Source: UBA1547 sp035399865 (lineage in GTDB: Bacteria > Patescibacteriota > Saccharimonadia > Saccharimonadales > Saccharimonadaceae). From it: a stretch of DNA of 64,000 nt. The stretch spans positions 62,001 to 126,000 of the forward strand of contig DAOPJW010000002.1 of assembly GCA_035399865.1 (NCBI GenBank), in the 5' to 3' direction. A model generated the notes under the pieces. The model had not been told where the DNA came from and made no database searches. It saw only the letters and a program-made list of their open reading frames with translations. Position numbers and translations under genes: made by a program. This document shows, in pieces, positions 16,695-25,096 of the stretch (positions are counted from its first letter, which is position 1; the number at the start of each line of letters is the position of its first letter).

Positions 16695-17162
16695 ATGACT
16701 AGAAAATCAAAAAAAGAAATTGAATTTGAGCAAAAAATCGGAGAAATCACCGAAGATCTTCAAAGGACCCGAGCGGATTTCGAAAATTATCGGAAACGTT
16801 CAGAAATTGATAGAACTGTTGCTCGTGAGTTTGGTGAGGTAAGTATAGTCCTTAAATTATTACCAGTAATTGATAATATCGAAAGAGCAGTAAAATATAT
16901 CCCAGACGAATTAAAAGATAATTCTTGGGTTAGTGGAATTTCAAAATTAGCAAAAAATCTCGAAAAATCTATAGAAGACATGAATTTGAAAAAAATCGAT
17001 GCGAAACCTGGCACAGCTTTTAATCCTGAATTACATGAGGCTATTCAATTCGATGAATCATCTAGTGGTGATAATGAAATAATTTCTGAGGAAATTCAAG
17101 CGGGGTATATATTTAATGGCAAACCTATCCGTCATTCGATGGTGAAGGTAGCTCGTAACTAG
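16695..17162 (+). CDS. grpE: Nucleotide exchange factor GrpE
   Basis: GrpE releases ADP from DnaK. The 155-residue protein has the coiled-coil start (KKEIEFEQKIGEITEDLQRTRADFENYRKR, residues about 4-34) and the conserved beta-wing end, including NPELHEAIQFDE and IQAGYIFNGKPIRHSMVKV. It is slightly short, mainly in the N-terminal tail. The ATG is 4 bases after hrcA, so both are expressed from the CIRCE promoter. Confidence 0.94.
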   Translation: MTRKSKKEIEFEQKIGEITEDLQRTRADFENYRKRSEIDRTVAREFGEVSIVLKLLPVIDNIERAVKYIPDELKDNSWVSGISKLAKNLEKSIEDMNLKKIDAKPGTAFNPELHEAIQFDESSSGDNEIISEEIQAGYIFNGKPIRHSMVKVARN

Positions 17163-17212
17163 TGTGTTAGAATTAATTAGAATATTTATAAAATTTTAAA
17201 TAAAGGTTGGTT

Positions 17213-18403
17213 ATGTTAAAAAGGTCTCTTATATTAGTCGTTAATCCTGGTAGTGCTAGCCGAAAATATGCATTGTTTGCTGACGGCCAAAAAAGTGCCA
17301 ATGTTCACTTTGAATTTGAGGATAATAGAGTAATTGGAAAAGTAGAATATAAAGGACAAAAATATCCAAATACCTATGAAGATAAAGATTTATCTGAGGT
17401 ATCAAAATATGTACTACCTTTACTTCATGAATATGAAATAATCTCTAAAGAGGAAAACTTAACAGCAATCGGTATAAGGGTTGTTGCACCTAGCATGCGT
17501 TTCATGGATGACGAGTTAATAACCGATGAAGTAATTTCGACGCTCGAGTCTTTGCAACAAAAAGCACCACTTCATATAACAACGGTACTTGCTGAAATAA
17601 AACAAGTCAAAGAACATTTTCCAGGCATTCCTTTGGTTGGGGTATCTGATACTGGTTTCCATAAAACAAAACAAGAATTCGCATGGTATTACGGTGTTGA
17701 CACTGAACTGGCAGAAAAATATGGCATCAAACGATATGGCTACCACGGAATTTCTATCGGTTCTCTGGTTCATTATCTATCTGAGCAAAAAAAATTAGCT
17801 CCAAAGACAATTATTTGTCATCTAGGAAGTGGGAGTAGCTTGACGGCAGTTATAGATGGTAAAAGCGTAGATACAACCATGGGTTACTCACCGTTAGAGG
17901 GAATTATGATGGCAACTCGTAGTGGTACTATTGATGTGTCTGCTGCCTTGGCTATTAAACGTGAACTTAATTTTTCCGATGAAGAGTTGGAACAATATTT
18001 AAACAAAAAGAGTGGCTTGATCGGCGTAAGTGTAAAATCGAACGATATTCGTCAGCTTGTAGAAATGGAAAAACAAGGAGACGACAAAGCAAGACTAGCA
18101 CTAGGATTATTCGTTTATAAAATTCAACTAGCCATCGGTCAAATGGCAGCTAGTATGGATGGTGTAGACTGCTTAGTATTTAGTGGCACAATAGGCGAAC
18201 GTTCATTTATCATACGTGGCAGAATTTTGGATAAATTAAAATATCTAGGTTTTGAATATGACCCAGAAATTAACGATAATACATTTGAACCATCATCGCC
18301 GACTAATATTGCTTTAAAATCAAGCAAATCAATCTTGGTTGCATTGACAGACGAAGCCGCCGAGATTGCTCGTCGTGTCAATATGTATATAAATAAAAAC
18401 TAA
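17213..18403 (+). CDS. ackA: Acetate kinase
   Basis: Acetate kinase converts acetyl phosphate and ADP to acetate and ATP, a substrate-level phosphorylation step in fermentation. The 396-residue protein has the ASKHA pattern: VVNPGSASRKYALF at the N-terminus, HITTVLAEI, GYHGISIGSL, HLGSGSSLTAV and DTTMGYSPLEG. The start is ATG 17213, preceded by AAAGG; a TTG two codons earlier is unlikely. Early residues are more divergent than usual. The gene stands alone between grpE and dnaK with no CIRCE of its own. No pta was seen nearby. Confidence 0.92.
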   Translation: MLKRSLILVVNPGSASRKYALFADGQKSANVHFEFEDNRVIGKVEYKGQKYPNTYEDKDLSEVSKYVLPLLHEYEIISKEENLTAIGIRVVAPSMRFMDDELITDEVISTLESLQQKAPLHITTVLAEIKQVKEHFPGIPLVGVSDTGFHKTKQEFAWYYGVDTELAEKYGIKRYGYHGISIGSLVHYLSEQKKLAPKTIICHLGSGSSLTAVIDGKSVDTTMGYSPLEGIMMATRSGTIDVSAALAIKRELNFSDEELEQYLNKKSGLIGVSVKSNDIRQLVEMEKQGDDKARLALGLFVYKIQLAIGQMAASMDGVDCLVFSGTIGERSFIIRGRILDKLKYLGFEYDPEINDNTFEPSSPTNIALKSSKSILVALTDEAAEIARRVNMYINKN

Positions 18404-18437
18404 TCAAAAATTTTGCATATATTTATTCCATCTATTT

Positions 18438-18475
18438 CTTAAATTAAACTTATCAGGGTCGGACCCTGATAAGTT
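18438..18475 (+). repeat. Dispersed palindromic repeat, copy 1 (REP-like hairpin)
   Basis: A perfect inverted repeat with 14-base arms (left arm AACTTATCAGGGTC) and a single central G lies 43 bases after ackA. An identical 37-base block, including 10 bases of left flank, recurs at 55771-55807. It may also end ackA transcripts, although the T-run after it is short. Confidence 0.88.
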
Positions 18476-18533
18476 ATTTTTAAGCTTATATTAATTAATG
18501 TTCCTGATAAATATATGTTTTTATATAAATTAT

Positions 18534-18560
18534 TTAGCACTCTTGACATTAGAGTGCTAA
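18534..18560 (+). promoter_or_regulatory. CIRCE operator 1 of dnaK, over the -35 box
   Basis: A perfect CIRCE: TTAGCACTC, nine bases, GAGTGCTAA. The loop begins with TTGACA, the -35 box, and a TAAAAT -10 candidate lies 18 bases downstream (18567-18572). The geometry is the same as at hrcA. Confidence 0.95.
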
Positions 18561-18579
18561 ATAATTTAAAATTAAAATA

Positions 18580-18606
18580 TTGGCAATCTAGTTAGTAGAG
18601 TGCTAA
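18580..18606 (+). promoter_or_regulatory. CIRCE operator 2 of dnaK, degenerate left arm
   Basis: TTGGCAATC, nine bases, GAGTGCTAA. The right arm is perfect; the left arm has two changes from consensus. It lies just downstream of the expected transcription start, 19 bases after operator 1, so it could act as a second HrcA site in the leader. Confidence 0.8.
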
Positions 18607-18680
18607 AATTATAACTATAAGATTAATAATATAAAATGTTTGTCTTGGATAAACTACTAACAAATAAGGAGATATTATAA

Positions 18681-20570
18681 ATGGGCAAAATCATCGGTAT
18701 AGATCTTGGAACAACTAACAGTGCTGTAGCTTATATGGTTGCAGGAAAACCTGAGGTAATCGCAAATGCTGAAGGTAATCGAACTACTCCCAGTGTAGTT
18801 GCTATTAATAAATCAGGAGAACGTTTGGTTGGTCAGGTCGCTCAACGTCAGCGTGTTACTAATGCCAAAAATACAATTTATGGTGTAAAACGTTTAATCG
18901 GTCGTAAATTTAGTGATAAAGAAATTCAAAAGGATTTGGATATTATGCCTTATGCTATCGTCAAAAAGGGGGATGGTGTAGCAGTTAAAATGGCTGATAA
19001 AGAGTATACCCCAGAAGAAGTTTCTGCTATGATTCTTTCAAAAATTAAGGCCGATGCCGAGGCTTTTTTGGGTGAAAAAGTAACTGAAGCAGTAATAACC
19101 GTTCCTGCCTATTTCAACGACTCACAACGACAGGCAACGAAGGATGCTGGTAAAATTGCCGGCCTTGAGGTTAAACGCATTATTAACGAACCTACCGCTG
19201 CAGCTTTGGCTTATGGTTTGGAAAGTAAAAAAGATGAAAAAATTATTGTCTTTGATCTTGGTGGAGGTACTTTCGATGTTTCTGTACTTGAATTAGGTGA
19301 TGGTGTTTTTGAAGTGAAATCAACTAATGGTGACACTCATTTAGGAGGTGAAGATTTTGATAATCGTATCGTAAATCATTTTCTTGAAGTGTTTAAGAAT
19401 GAACATGGTATTGACCTTAAAAATGATAAGGCTGCAATGCAACGCCTCAAGGATGAAGCTGAAAAAGCTAAAAAAGAACTTTCAACCACTAATGAGACAG
19501 AAATTAACTTGCCCTTTTTGACCGCTGATGCTGAAGGTCCCAAGCATTTTGAATACAAATTAACTCGTTCTAAACTAGAAGAGCTTGTTAAAGATTTGAT
19601 AGATCGTTTAGCTGAACCTGCTGAAAAAGCCTTAAAGGACGCAAATCTAAAGGTTTCTGAAATTGATGAAATTGTGTTGGTAGGTGGAATGACTCGTATG
19701 CCTTCTGTGGTTGAAAAAGTTAAGTCCATCTTTAAAAAAGAACCTCTCAAAGGAGTAAATCCTGACGAAGTTGTGGCAATTGGTGCAGCTATTCAAGGTG
19801 GTGTACTAGCCGGAGATATCAAAGACGTTTTATTGCTTGACGTAACTCCCCTTTCGCTCGGTATTGAGACTATGGGTGGTATCACTACTAAACTTATAGA
19901 ACGTAATAGTACGATCCCAACGTCAAAATCCGAAATTTTCTCAACTGCTTCCGATAATCAACCTCAAGTAGAAATTCACGTCACCCAAGGTGAACGTGAA
20001 ATGGCGGTTGATAATAAATCGCTTGGACGCTTCATTTTAGACGGTATTGCACCAGCACCTCGTGGCATTCCGCAAATTGAAGTAACATTTAATATTGATG
20101 CGAACGGTATTTTAAATGTTACCGCAAAAGATAAAGGAACAGGCAAAGAGCAAAGTATTACAATATCAAACAGTGGCAACTTAAGCAAGGATGACATTGC
20201 AAAAGCTCAAGCTGAAGCTGAAACTCATGCAGAAGAAGATAGAAAAAAACGTGAAGCAATCGAAGCTCGCAATAGACTAGAAAGTACAATTTATCAAGCG
20301 GAAAAAATGCCAGATGAGTTTAAAGACAAAATTTCTGACGAAGATAAAAAAATAATTACTAATGCCGTCGAAGAGGCAAAGAAACATCAAAATAGTGATG
20401 ATAAGGACGAATTAGAAACTGCTATAAAAACATTAAACGATGCAATCATGCCGATAGGAACAAAATTATATTCTGCTGGTTCCAAGGAAGAATCAAAGGA
20501 AGATAACGTTGATTCCGATAAAAAAGACGAACCAATTGAAGGCGAAATTGTTGACGACAAAAAAGAATAA
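18681..20570 (+). CDS. dnaK: Chaperone DnaK (Hsp70)
   Basis: The 629-residue Hsp70 has all ASKHA phosphate motifs: GIDLGTTNSAVAYM at the start, the IINEPTAAALAYGL connect motif, DLGGGTFDVSVLE and VGGMTRMPSV. The substrate-binding domain follows (about 385-500, LLLDVTPLSLGIETMGG) and then a helical lid and an acidic tail rich in E, D and K. It works with DnaJ and GrpE, encoded nearby. The ATG has an AAGGAGAT ribosome binding site. Two CIRCE operators precede it, and a hairpin terminator follows. Confidence 0.98.
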   Translation: MGKIIGIDLGTTNSAVAYMVAGKPEVIANAEGNRTTPSVVAINKSGERLVGQVAQRQRVTNAKNTIYGVKRLIGRKFSDKEIQKDLDIMPYAIVKKGDGVAVKMADKEYTPEEVSAMILSKIKADAEAFLGEKVTEAVITVPAYFNDSQRQATKDAGKIAGLEVKRIINEPTAAALAYGLESKKDEKIIVFDLGGGTFDVSVLELGDGVFEVKSTNGDTHLGGEDFDNRIVNHFLEVFKNEHGIDLKNDKAAMQRLKDEAEKAKKELSTTNETEINLPFLTADAEGPKHFEYKLTRSKLEELVKDLIDRLAEPAEKALKDANLKVSEIDEIVLVGGMTRMPSVVEKVKSIFKKEPLKGVNPDEVVAIGAAIQGGVLAGDIKDVLLLDVTPLSLGIETMGGITTKLIERNSTIPTSKSEIFSTASDNQPQVEIHVTQGEREMAVDNKSLGRFILDGIAPAPRGIPQIEVTFNIDANGILNVTAKDKGTGKEQSITISNSGNLSKDDIAKAQAEAETHAEEDRKKREAIEARNRLESTIYQAEKMPDEFKDKISDEDKKIITNAVEEAKKHQNSDDKDELETAIKTLNDAIMPIGTKLYSAGSKEESKEDNVDSDKKDEPIEGEIVDDKKE

Positions 20571-20587
20571 TTATTTTAGTCAATATT

Positions 20588-20625
20588 TAAACCACTGTAT
20601 TAGTATTACGGTGGTTTATTTATTT
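20588..20625 (+). terminator. Intrinsic terminator after dnaK
   Basis: A 12-bp stem (TAAACCACTGTA with TACGGTGGTTTA, one G-T pair) and a 7-base loop are followed by TTTATTT. Confidence 0.75.
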
Positions 20626-20651
20626 GCAAATTTGTAGATTTAATGTATAAT
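20624..20651 (+). promoter_or_regulatory. Predicted promoter of pgsA-like gene
   Basis: TTGCAA (20624-20629) and TATAAT (20646-20651) are 16 bases apart. About 85 bases of leader follow, with a small AAATCGC/GCGATTT hairpin near 20659-20681. Confidence 0.6.
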
Positions 20652-20739
20652 AACACTTAAATCGCATATATAACGCGATTTCGTTCTTTTTATATCTCTT
20701 GTTAATTTGTCGTCAAATTTGAAAGGTGGTGAAAAGATT

Positions 20740-21423
20740 TTGTTGACAATCGCAGACTTAAAAGACTGGAGTAAGCCTCCTAATTTATTGACTGAGCTAC
20801 GGATAATATTATGTGCTGTTCCAGCCATAATATTACTTTATGGAGACGTGAATATTGTCAAAGATTTTGTCAATTGGACAGTCTCCGTGATTAGAATAGA
20901 GCAATTAGTAGATTATTTAGTCAACCAAAACGTATTTAAGCCGATGGACTCATATCTGGTAAACCAAAAGATTGTAGCAATGATTATTTTTGTAATAGCT
21001 GCAAGTACCGATAAACTGGATGGCATTATTGCCAGAAAGTTCAATATGATCACCAGATTAGGTACAGTAATGGACCCGATAGTAGATAAATTTTTAATCT
21101 TATTTACTTTAATCGGACTGTCGGTACTGTATTGGCCTCTGTGGATACCTACTGTGATTATTGCTACTAGAGAAATTTACGTAGCAATAATGTTAAATTA
21201 CTACAGAAAAAAAGGCTATGAAGTCTCTGTCGTTAACAGTGGAAAAGTAAAAATGGTAGTACAGTCGGTTGCAATTACTGTTTTGTTTCTTCCACTTAAA
21301 GGAGAATGGCAGTTTATTATTTGGTCACTAATTGTTGTGGCTTTGTATCTTACTATATCTTCTGGATATGATTATGTCAGAGCCTTTAATGATGTTACAG
21401 ATAACGACAATAATAAGAGATAA
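20740..21423 (+). CDS. pgsA: CDP-alcohol phosphatidyltransferase (phosphatidylglycerophosphate synthase-like)
   Basis: This membrane enzyme family joins CDP-diacylglycerol to an alcohol, usually glycerol 3-phosphate. The signature D-x2-D-G-x2-A-R-x8-G-x3-D-x3-D is present as DKLDGIIARKF and then LGTVMDPIVDKF. Several hydrophobic helices follow. The start is uncertain: no ATG fits, and TTG at 20740 (or 20743) lies after an AGGTGG site, whereas TTG 20707 has none. The PgsA assignment rests on family and size (about 227 residues); other CDP-alcohol transferases are possible. It sits between dnaK and dnaJ. Confidence 0.82.
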   Translation: MLTIADLKDWSKPPNLLTELRIILCAVPAIILLYGDVNIVKDFVNWTVSVIRIEQLVDYLVNQNVFKPMDSYLVNQKIVAMIIFVIAASTDKLDGIIARKFNMITRLGTVMDPIVDKFLILFTLIGLSVLYWPLWIPTVIIATREIYVAIMLNYYRKKGYEVSVVNSGKVKMVVQSVAITVLFLPLKGEWQFIIWSLIVVALYLTISSGYDYVRAFNDVTDNDNNKR

Positions 21424-21427
21424 ATAT

Positions 21428-21474
21428 TAGCGGTCTTAGTTCTTAGGAACAGGCCGCTATTTCTTTTGTTTTTT
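21428..21474 (+). terminator. Intrinsic terminator after pgsA
   Basis: A 9-bp stem (TAGCGGTCT with AGGCCGCTA, one G-T pair) encloses a smaller hairpin and is followed by a T-rich tract just before the dnaJ CIRCE. Confidence 0.75.
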
Positions 21475-21475
21475 A

Positions 21476-21502
21476 TTAGCACTCTTGAAAATAGAGTGCT
21501 AA
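21476..21502 (+). promoter_or_regulatory. CIRCE operator and promoter of dnaJ
   Basis: A perfect CIRCE: TTAGCACTC, nine bases, GAGTGCTAA. The loop begins TTGAAA, which serves as the -35 box, and TAAAAT (21508-21513) lies 17 bases further on. dnaJ is thus in the HrcA regulon separately from dnaK. Confidence 0.94.
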
Positions 21503-21542
21503 TTTTATAAAATGGTATGATAATACAGCAAGTGAATTTATT

Positions 21543-22652
21543 ATGACAAAAAGAGATTATTACGAAATATTAGGAATTTCAAAAAGTGCTTCGGCGGATG
21601 AGATTAAAAAAGCCTATCGTAAGGCTGCTGTTAAGTATCATCCCGATAAAGATGGTGGAAATGAAGAAAAATTTAAAGAAATAAATGAAGCCTACGAAGT
21701 TTTAAAAGATAATCAAAAACGTCAGCGTTATGATCAATTTGGTCATGCCGGAGTCGGAGGCAATGGTGGCATGGGTGGTAACCCTTTTTCTGGAGGTTTT
21801 TCGGGATTTGGTGGTAATACTCAAAATGTTCATTTCGATTTTGGTGACGGTGGTTTGGGTGATATTTTTAGCCAATTTTTTGGTGGTAATGCAGGTGCAA
21901 ATAGTAGGGGTCCGAGAAGAGGGCGTGATGTTGAAACGACTATTCAGCTAACATTTGAAGAGGCCGTTTTTGGTGTAGAAGAAAAAATTTCTATTGAAAT
22001 GGATGATGAGTGCTCGAACTGTCACGGAACGACGGTAGAGCGTGGTTATGAAATGAAAACTTGTCATGAGTGCAAGGGAGCTGGACAAGTAAATAGAGTA
22101 ATGAATACGATTTTTGGTCCAATTCAACAGACAGCTACTTGTGAAAACTGTAATGGGCGAGGCAAAGTGCCAGAAAAAGTGTGTTCTGTATGTCACGGTA
22201 AGGGAGTTGAAAGAAGAAAGCAAACTATAAATCTTAAGTTTCCTGCTGGTATTGATGATGGTGCAACGATTCGCTTACGTGAAAGAGGGGAAGCTGTTAG
22301 TAATGGCTCTAGGGGTGATTTATATGTTCATGTGCGTGTCAAAGCTCATAAACATTTTACTAGAGAAGGCGACATTATTTTATCCGAACACCATATAGGA
22401 ATGGTTGAAGCTGCTTTAGGTACGAAAGTTGAGATTGAGACAGTCGATGGTTTGGTTCGTATGAAAGTACCGGCTGGGACGCAATCTGGAACTGATTTTA
22501 AACTTTCTGGTCACGGAGTACCTCATATTAAAGGTGAAAAGCGTGGTCCGCACATCGTTAGTATTGTGGTTGATATACCAACTAAACTGTCTCGAAAACA
22601 GAGAGAAATATTAGAAAAATTCGAATCAACGAAAAAGTTTGGCATTTTTTAG
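21543..22652 (+). CDS. dnaJ: Chaperone DnaJ (type I Hsp40)
   Basis: The 369-residue protein is a complete type I DnaJ. Residues 1-70 form the J domain with HPD (YHPDKDGG). A Gly/Phe-rich linker follows (about 75-120). Four zinc-finger motifs come next (CSNCHGTT, CHECKGAG, CENCNGRG, CSVCHGKG), then the C-terminal substrate-binding beta domains. DnaJ delivers clients to DnaK and stimulates its ATPase. Confidence 0.98.
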   Translation: MTKRDYYEILGISKSASADEIKKAYRKAAVKYHPDKDGGNEEKFKEINEAYEVLKDNQKRQRYDQFGHAGVGGNGGMGGNPFSGGFSGFGGNTQNVHFDFGDGGLGDIFSQFFGGNAGANSRGPRRGRDVETTIQLTFEEAVFGVEEKISIEMDDECSNCHGTTVERGYEMKTCHECKGAGQVNRVMNTIFGPIQQTATCENCNGRGKVPEKVCSVCHGKGVERRKQTINLKFPAGIDDGATIRLRERGEAVSNGSRGDLYVHVRVKAHKHFTREGDIILSEHHIGMVEAALGTKVEIETVDGLVRMKVPAGTQSGTDFKLSGHGVPHIKGEKRGPHIVSIVVDIPTKLSRKQREILEKFESTKKFGIF

Positions 22653-22741
22653 GCCCCTTTTATTGCGGTTAAGCCAATTACTATTGACTATAATCAATAA
22701 AAGTTATAGAATATACTAAAATTAATAACCGAGATGTAATT

Positions 22742-23182
22742 ATGAGTAAAGAAAGAATAATCTATGGTTGTTTCGAACATGTTAGCCTTCCAGAGCTGGG
22801 AATATTTAATACTCTTGCTAAAATCGACACAGGTGCATATTCTGGTGCTTTACACTGTTCTAGAATTCGTGAATATGTCAGAAAATCTGATGGTAAAAAA
22901 GTTCTCAGCTTTACTCCTTCTGAAAAGAACAAACACAAGATTGAGGCAACAAATTATCGCAAAGCTTATGTCAGAAGTTCAACTGGTCATCGTGTAAAAC
23001 GCTATCTTTTTGATACGAAAATTGTTATAAAGAATGAAGAATATCAAATACGAATTGGCTTATCGGATCGATCTGACATGAACTGCGAAATACTAATTGG
23101 TAAGCGATTTTTAAGAGAAAATAACGTAATTGTTGACGTATGCATAAACCAAGAATTTGACACTGATGGAGGAAAAAAATAA
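22742..23182 (+). CDS. RimB-like retropepsin-type aspartyl protease (putative ATP-dependent zinc protease family)
   Basis: The 146-residue protein has one pepsin-like half with the active-site triad DTG at about 29-31 (LAKIDTGAYSGALHCS) and a second conserved stretch SDMNCEILIGKRFL. This family (DUF785/RimB) is often encoded with RimK and in Pseudomonas processes glutamate tails that RimK adds to ribosomal protein S6. Here its stop overlaps the rimK ATG by one base, so the pairing is kept. A TATACT box lies at 22712-22717. Protease activity is inferred from the motif. Confidence 0.85.
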   Translation: MSKERIIYGCFEHVSLPELGIFNTLAKIDTGAYSGALHCSRIREYVRKSDGKKVLSFTPSEKNKHKIEATNYRKAYVRSSTGHRVKRYLFDTKIVIKNEEYQIRIGLSDRSDMNCEILIGKRFLRENNVIVDVCINQEFDTDGGKK

Positions 23183-24093
23183 TGAAAATTGCAATTTTAT
23201 CGAACGGAACTGCAAATTACTCGACAAAACGACTAAAAAAAGAAGCCAGAGAACGTGGTCACGAAGTAAGAGTAATCAAATATAAGTATTGTTACGCTTC
23301 AATAGAACAAAATAACCCCACAGTAAGTTATAGGGGTGAAAATTTGACGGATTTTGATGCTATAATACCTCGCATTGCTTCAAATATGACCAAATATGGT
23401 ACAGCTATAGTTCGACAACTTGAAATGCAAGGTGTCTATACTGCATCAAGTTCGATAGCTATCAGTCGTTCTCGCGATAAATTGCGTACTCTCCAACTTC
23501 TCGCTAAATCTGGAGTTGGTATACCTAGGACGGTCGTTTCGCGAAATACCGCTGACATAGATAATCTTCTGGAAATATTAGGTGGAACACCTGTAATAAT
23601 TAAGTTGGCTCGAGGTACTCATGGAAATGGAGTAGTTTTAGCTGAGACTAAAAAAGCTGCAAAATCAGTACTACAAGCTTTTTATCTAACAAATGACGAT
23701 GGTACGAATATTCTCTTGCAAGAATTTATAGAAGAGTCTGCTGGCACCGATATTCGTGCTTTTGTGGTTGGCAGTCGAGTTATAGCCAGTATGAAGCGTC
23801 AAAGTCTTGATGATGATTTTCGTTCAAATCTACATAAAGGTGGTGAAGGAACGACAATAAAATTAACTGATGAAGAGAAAAAAATGGCTGTAAGGGCTGC
23901 CAAGGCAATGGGATTAAATATTGCTGGTGTCGATTTAATGCGTTCCAATCGTGGACCACTTATTCTAGAAGTAAATGCTAGTCCTGGTTTTGGTATTGAA
24001 AAGGTTACAGGACGAAATGTAGCAGGTGCAATTATCGAATATGTTGAGCAAAATGCCAAACAAAGACATCGAAAAGACAAAGTCGGTGCATAA
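23182..24093 (+). CDS. rimK: RimK-family ATP-grasp glutamate ligase
   Basis: RimK-type enzymes add glutamate residues to the C-terminus of ribosomal protein S6 or to other acceptors. The 303-residue protein has an N-terminal pre-ATP-grasp domain (MKIAILSNGTANYSTKRLKK), then the ATP-grasp domain (VIIKLARGTHGNGVVLAE; QEFIEESAGTDIRAFVVG; metal-binding LEVNASPGF). The short C-tail lacks the RimB fusion because the protease is encoded separately just upstream. The acceptor in this organism is unknown. Confidence 0.9.
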   Translation: MKIAILSNGTANYSTKRLKKEARERGHEVRVIKYKYCYASIEQNNPTVSYRGENLTDFDAIIPRIASNMTKYGTAIVRQLEMQGVYTASSSIAISRSRDKLRTLQLLAKSGVGIPRTVVSRNTADIDNLLEILGGTPVIIKLARGTHGNGVVLAETKKAAKSVLQAFYLTNDDGTNILLQEFIEESAGTDIRAFVVGSRVIASMKRQSLDDDFRSNLHKGGEGTTIKLTDEEKKMAVRAAKAMGLNIAGVDLMRSNRGPLILEVNASPGFGIEKVTGRNVAGAIIEYVEQNAKQRHRKDKVGA

Positions 24094-24110
24094 TTAAGCA
24101 TAAGTACTGC

Positions 24111-24149
24111 TATAATTATTTCATGAATTATTGCATGGATTTGTTATGA
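24111..24149 (+). promoter_or_regulatory. Extended -10 promoter and leaderless 8-codon upstream ORF
   Basis: TGcTATAAT (TATAAT 24111-24116) is followed after 6 bases by ATG 24123. This ATG opens a minimal ORF, MNYCMDLL, whose TGA (24147-24149) overlaps the ATG of the next gene (24146) as ATGA. A leaderless leader peptide coupled to the membrane gene is the simplest reading. Confidence 0.55.
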
Positions 24150-24607
24150 GTTTACGTAAGGATCTATCTGCAGGACCAATAGTAGTTTTAGTATTATTAA
24201 TAATATTTGTGTTTGTATTGTACGTAATAATTCCGGCAATTAGATCCAATATAAATCTAAGATTTGGTGATGGTATTTTTAAAGCACATGTTACTACGAA
24301 TATTAATGATATTTCTAAAATTACAAAATTGAATGATAATCAGGCTTACCTGGTGTCATTCCCGAATGATAATATATGGTCTATTGAGGCTAGAAATGTA
24401 AAAACTCCTGTTGATGTAGTGTGGCTAAATAGTGAAAAGAAATTAATATTTGCCTGGACTAATATTTCCCCCGATGAGTACAGTACAAAGGTCTATTCTC
24501 CAGACAGTGAAGCGAGATATATTTTAATATTTCCTGCCGATACAGTAAAAAACAAATCTTTGAATAAAGGCAAAGAGGCAATATTTGAAATAAATGAAGG
24601 AATTTAA
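24146..24607 (+). CDS. Membrane-anchored protein of unknown function (153 aa)
   Basis: A short basic N-terminus (MSLRKDLSAG) precedes one membrane helix (about 11-32: PIVVLVLLIIFVFVLYVIIP). An outside domain of about 120 residues follows, predicted beta-rich (FGDGIFKAHVTTNINDISKI; YLVSFPNDNIWSIEARNV). I chose ATG 24146 because it overlaps the stop of a leaderless leader ORF; the alternative TTG at 24131 has no ribosome binding site. No family recognised. It is followed after 6 bases by another membrane gene. Confidence 0.6.
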   Translation: MSLRKDLSAGPIVVLVLLIIFVFVLYVIIPAIRSNINLRFGDGIFKAHVTTNINDISKITKLNDNQAYLVSFPNDNIWSIEARNVKTPVDVVWLNSEKKLIFAWTNISPDEYSTKVYSPDSEARYILIFPADTVKNKSLNKGKEAIFEINEGI

Positions 24608-24613
24608 TTCAAG

Positions 24614-25096
24614 ATGAAGCCAATAGTAATTTTAATTGCTGTAGCTGTTGTATTGTTTGTTTCGGCCTATATTAGTAGGAGACGTTTTGGTTTATTGGGA
24701 TTAGCTTTATCAGCAGGGTATATTTTAAGTGATTTGTGGCAATACGATGCAGGTATAATCGCTGGAATAATCGGAATATCAAATAGTACTTACTCATCTG
24801 CATTAATTTTATCGGCGATAACGTTATTACCTGCAGTTTTGTTATTATTTCACGGCTATGCCTATAGAACATTTATTGGAAGATTAATTGGAGCAAGTCT
24901 ATTCACGCTACTTGCTTTAACATTCCTTATAGATCCTCTTAGCCACATGATTGCAATAAAAGATGACGTATCAAGTATTTACTCTTGGTTAGTAAATAAC
25001 AGGGAAGTTATTATCGGATCTGGCCTTACGGTCTCTGTAATAGATTTATTTATGACCAAGCCGGTACATTTAGCTGATAAAAAGCGTCGCCATTGA
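24614..25096 (+). CDS. Polytopic membrane protein of unknown function (160 aa)
   Basis: Four hydrophobic segments are visible (about 3-20, 24-42, 60-80, 88-108), followed by a loop and a last weak helix near 134-147 before a basic tail (KPVHLADKKRRH). The layout recalls CvpA-like small integral membrane proteins, but I see no decisive motif. It is co-transcribed with the preceding membrane-anchored gene. Confidence 0.55.
   Translation: MKPIVILIAVAVVLFVSAYISRRRFGLLGLALSAGYILSDLWQYDAGIIAGIIGISNSTYSSALILSAITLLPAVLLLFHGYAYRTFIGRLIGASLFTLLALTFLIDPLSHMIAIKDDVSSIYSWLVNNREVIIGSGLTVSVIDLFMTKPVHLADKKRRH

Noticed and set aside
18438..18475. The palindrome as a simple ackA terminator
   Set aside because: The T-run is short, and an identical copy lies between divergent promoters at 55771, where termination makes little sense; a repeat element is a better description.
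20624..20740. Riboswitch in the pgsA leader
   Set aside because: Only a small 7-bp hairpin is visible, and no known aptamer motif was recognised.
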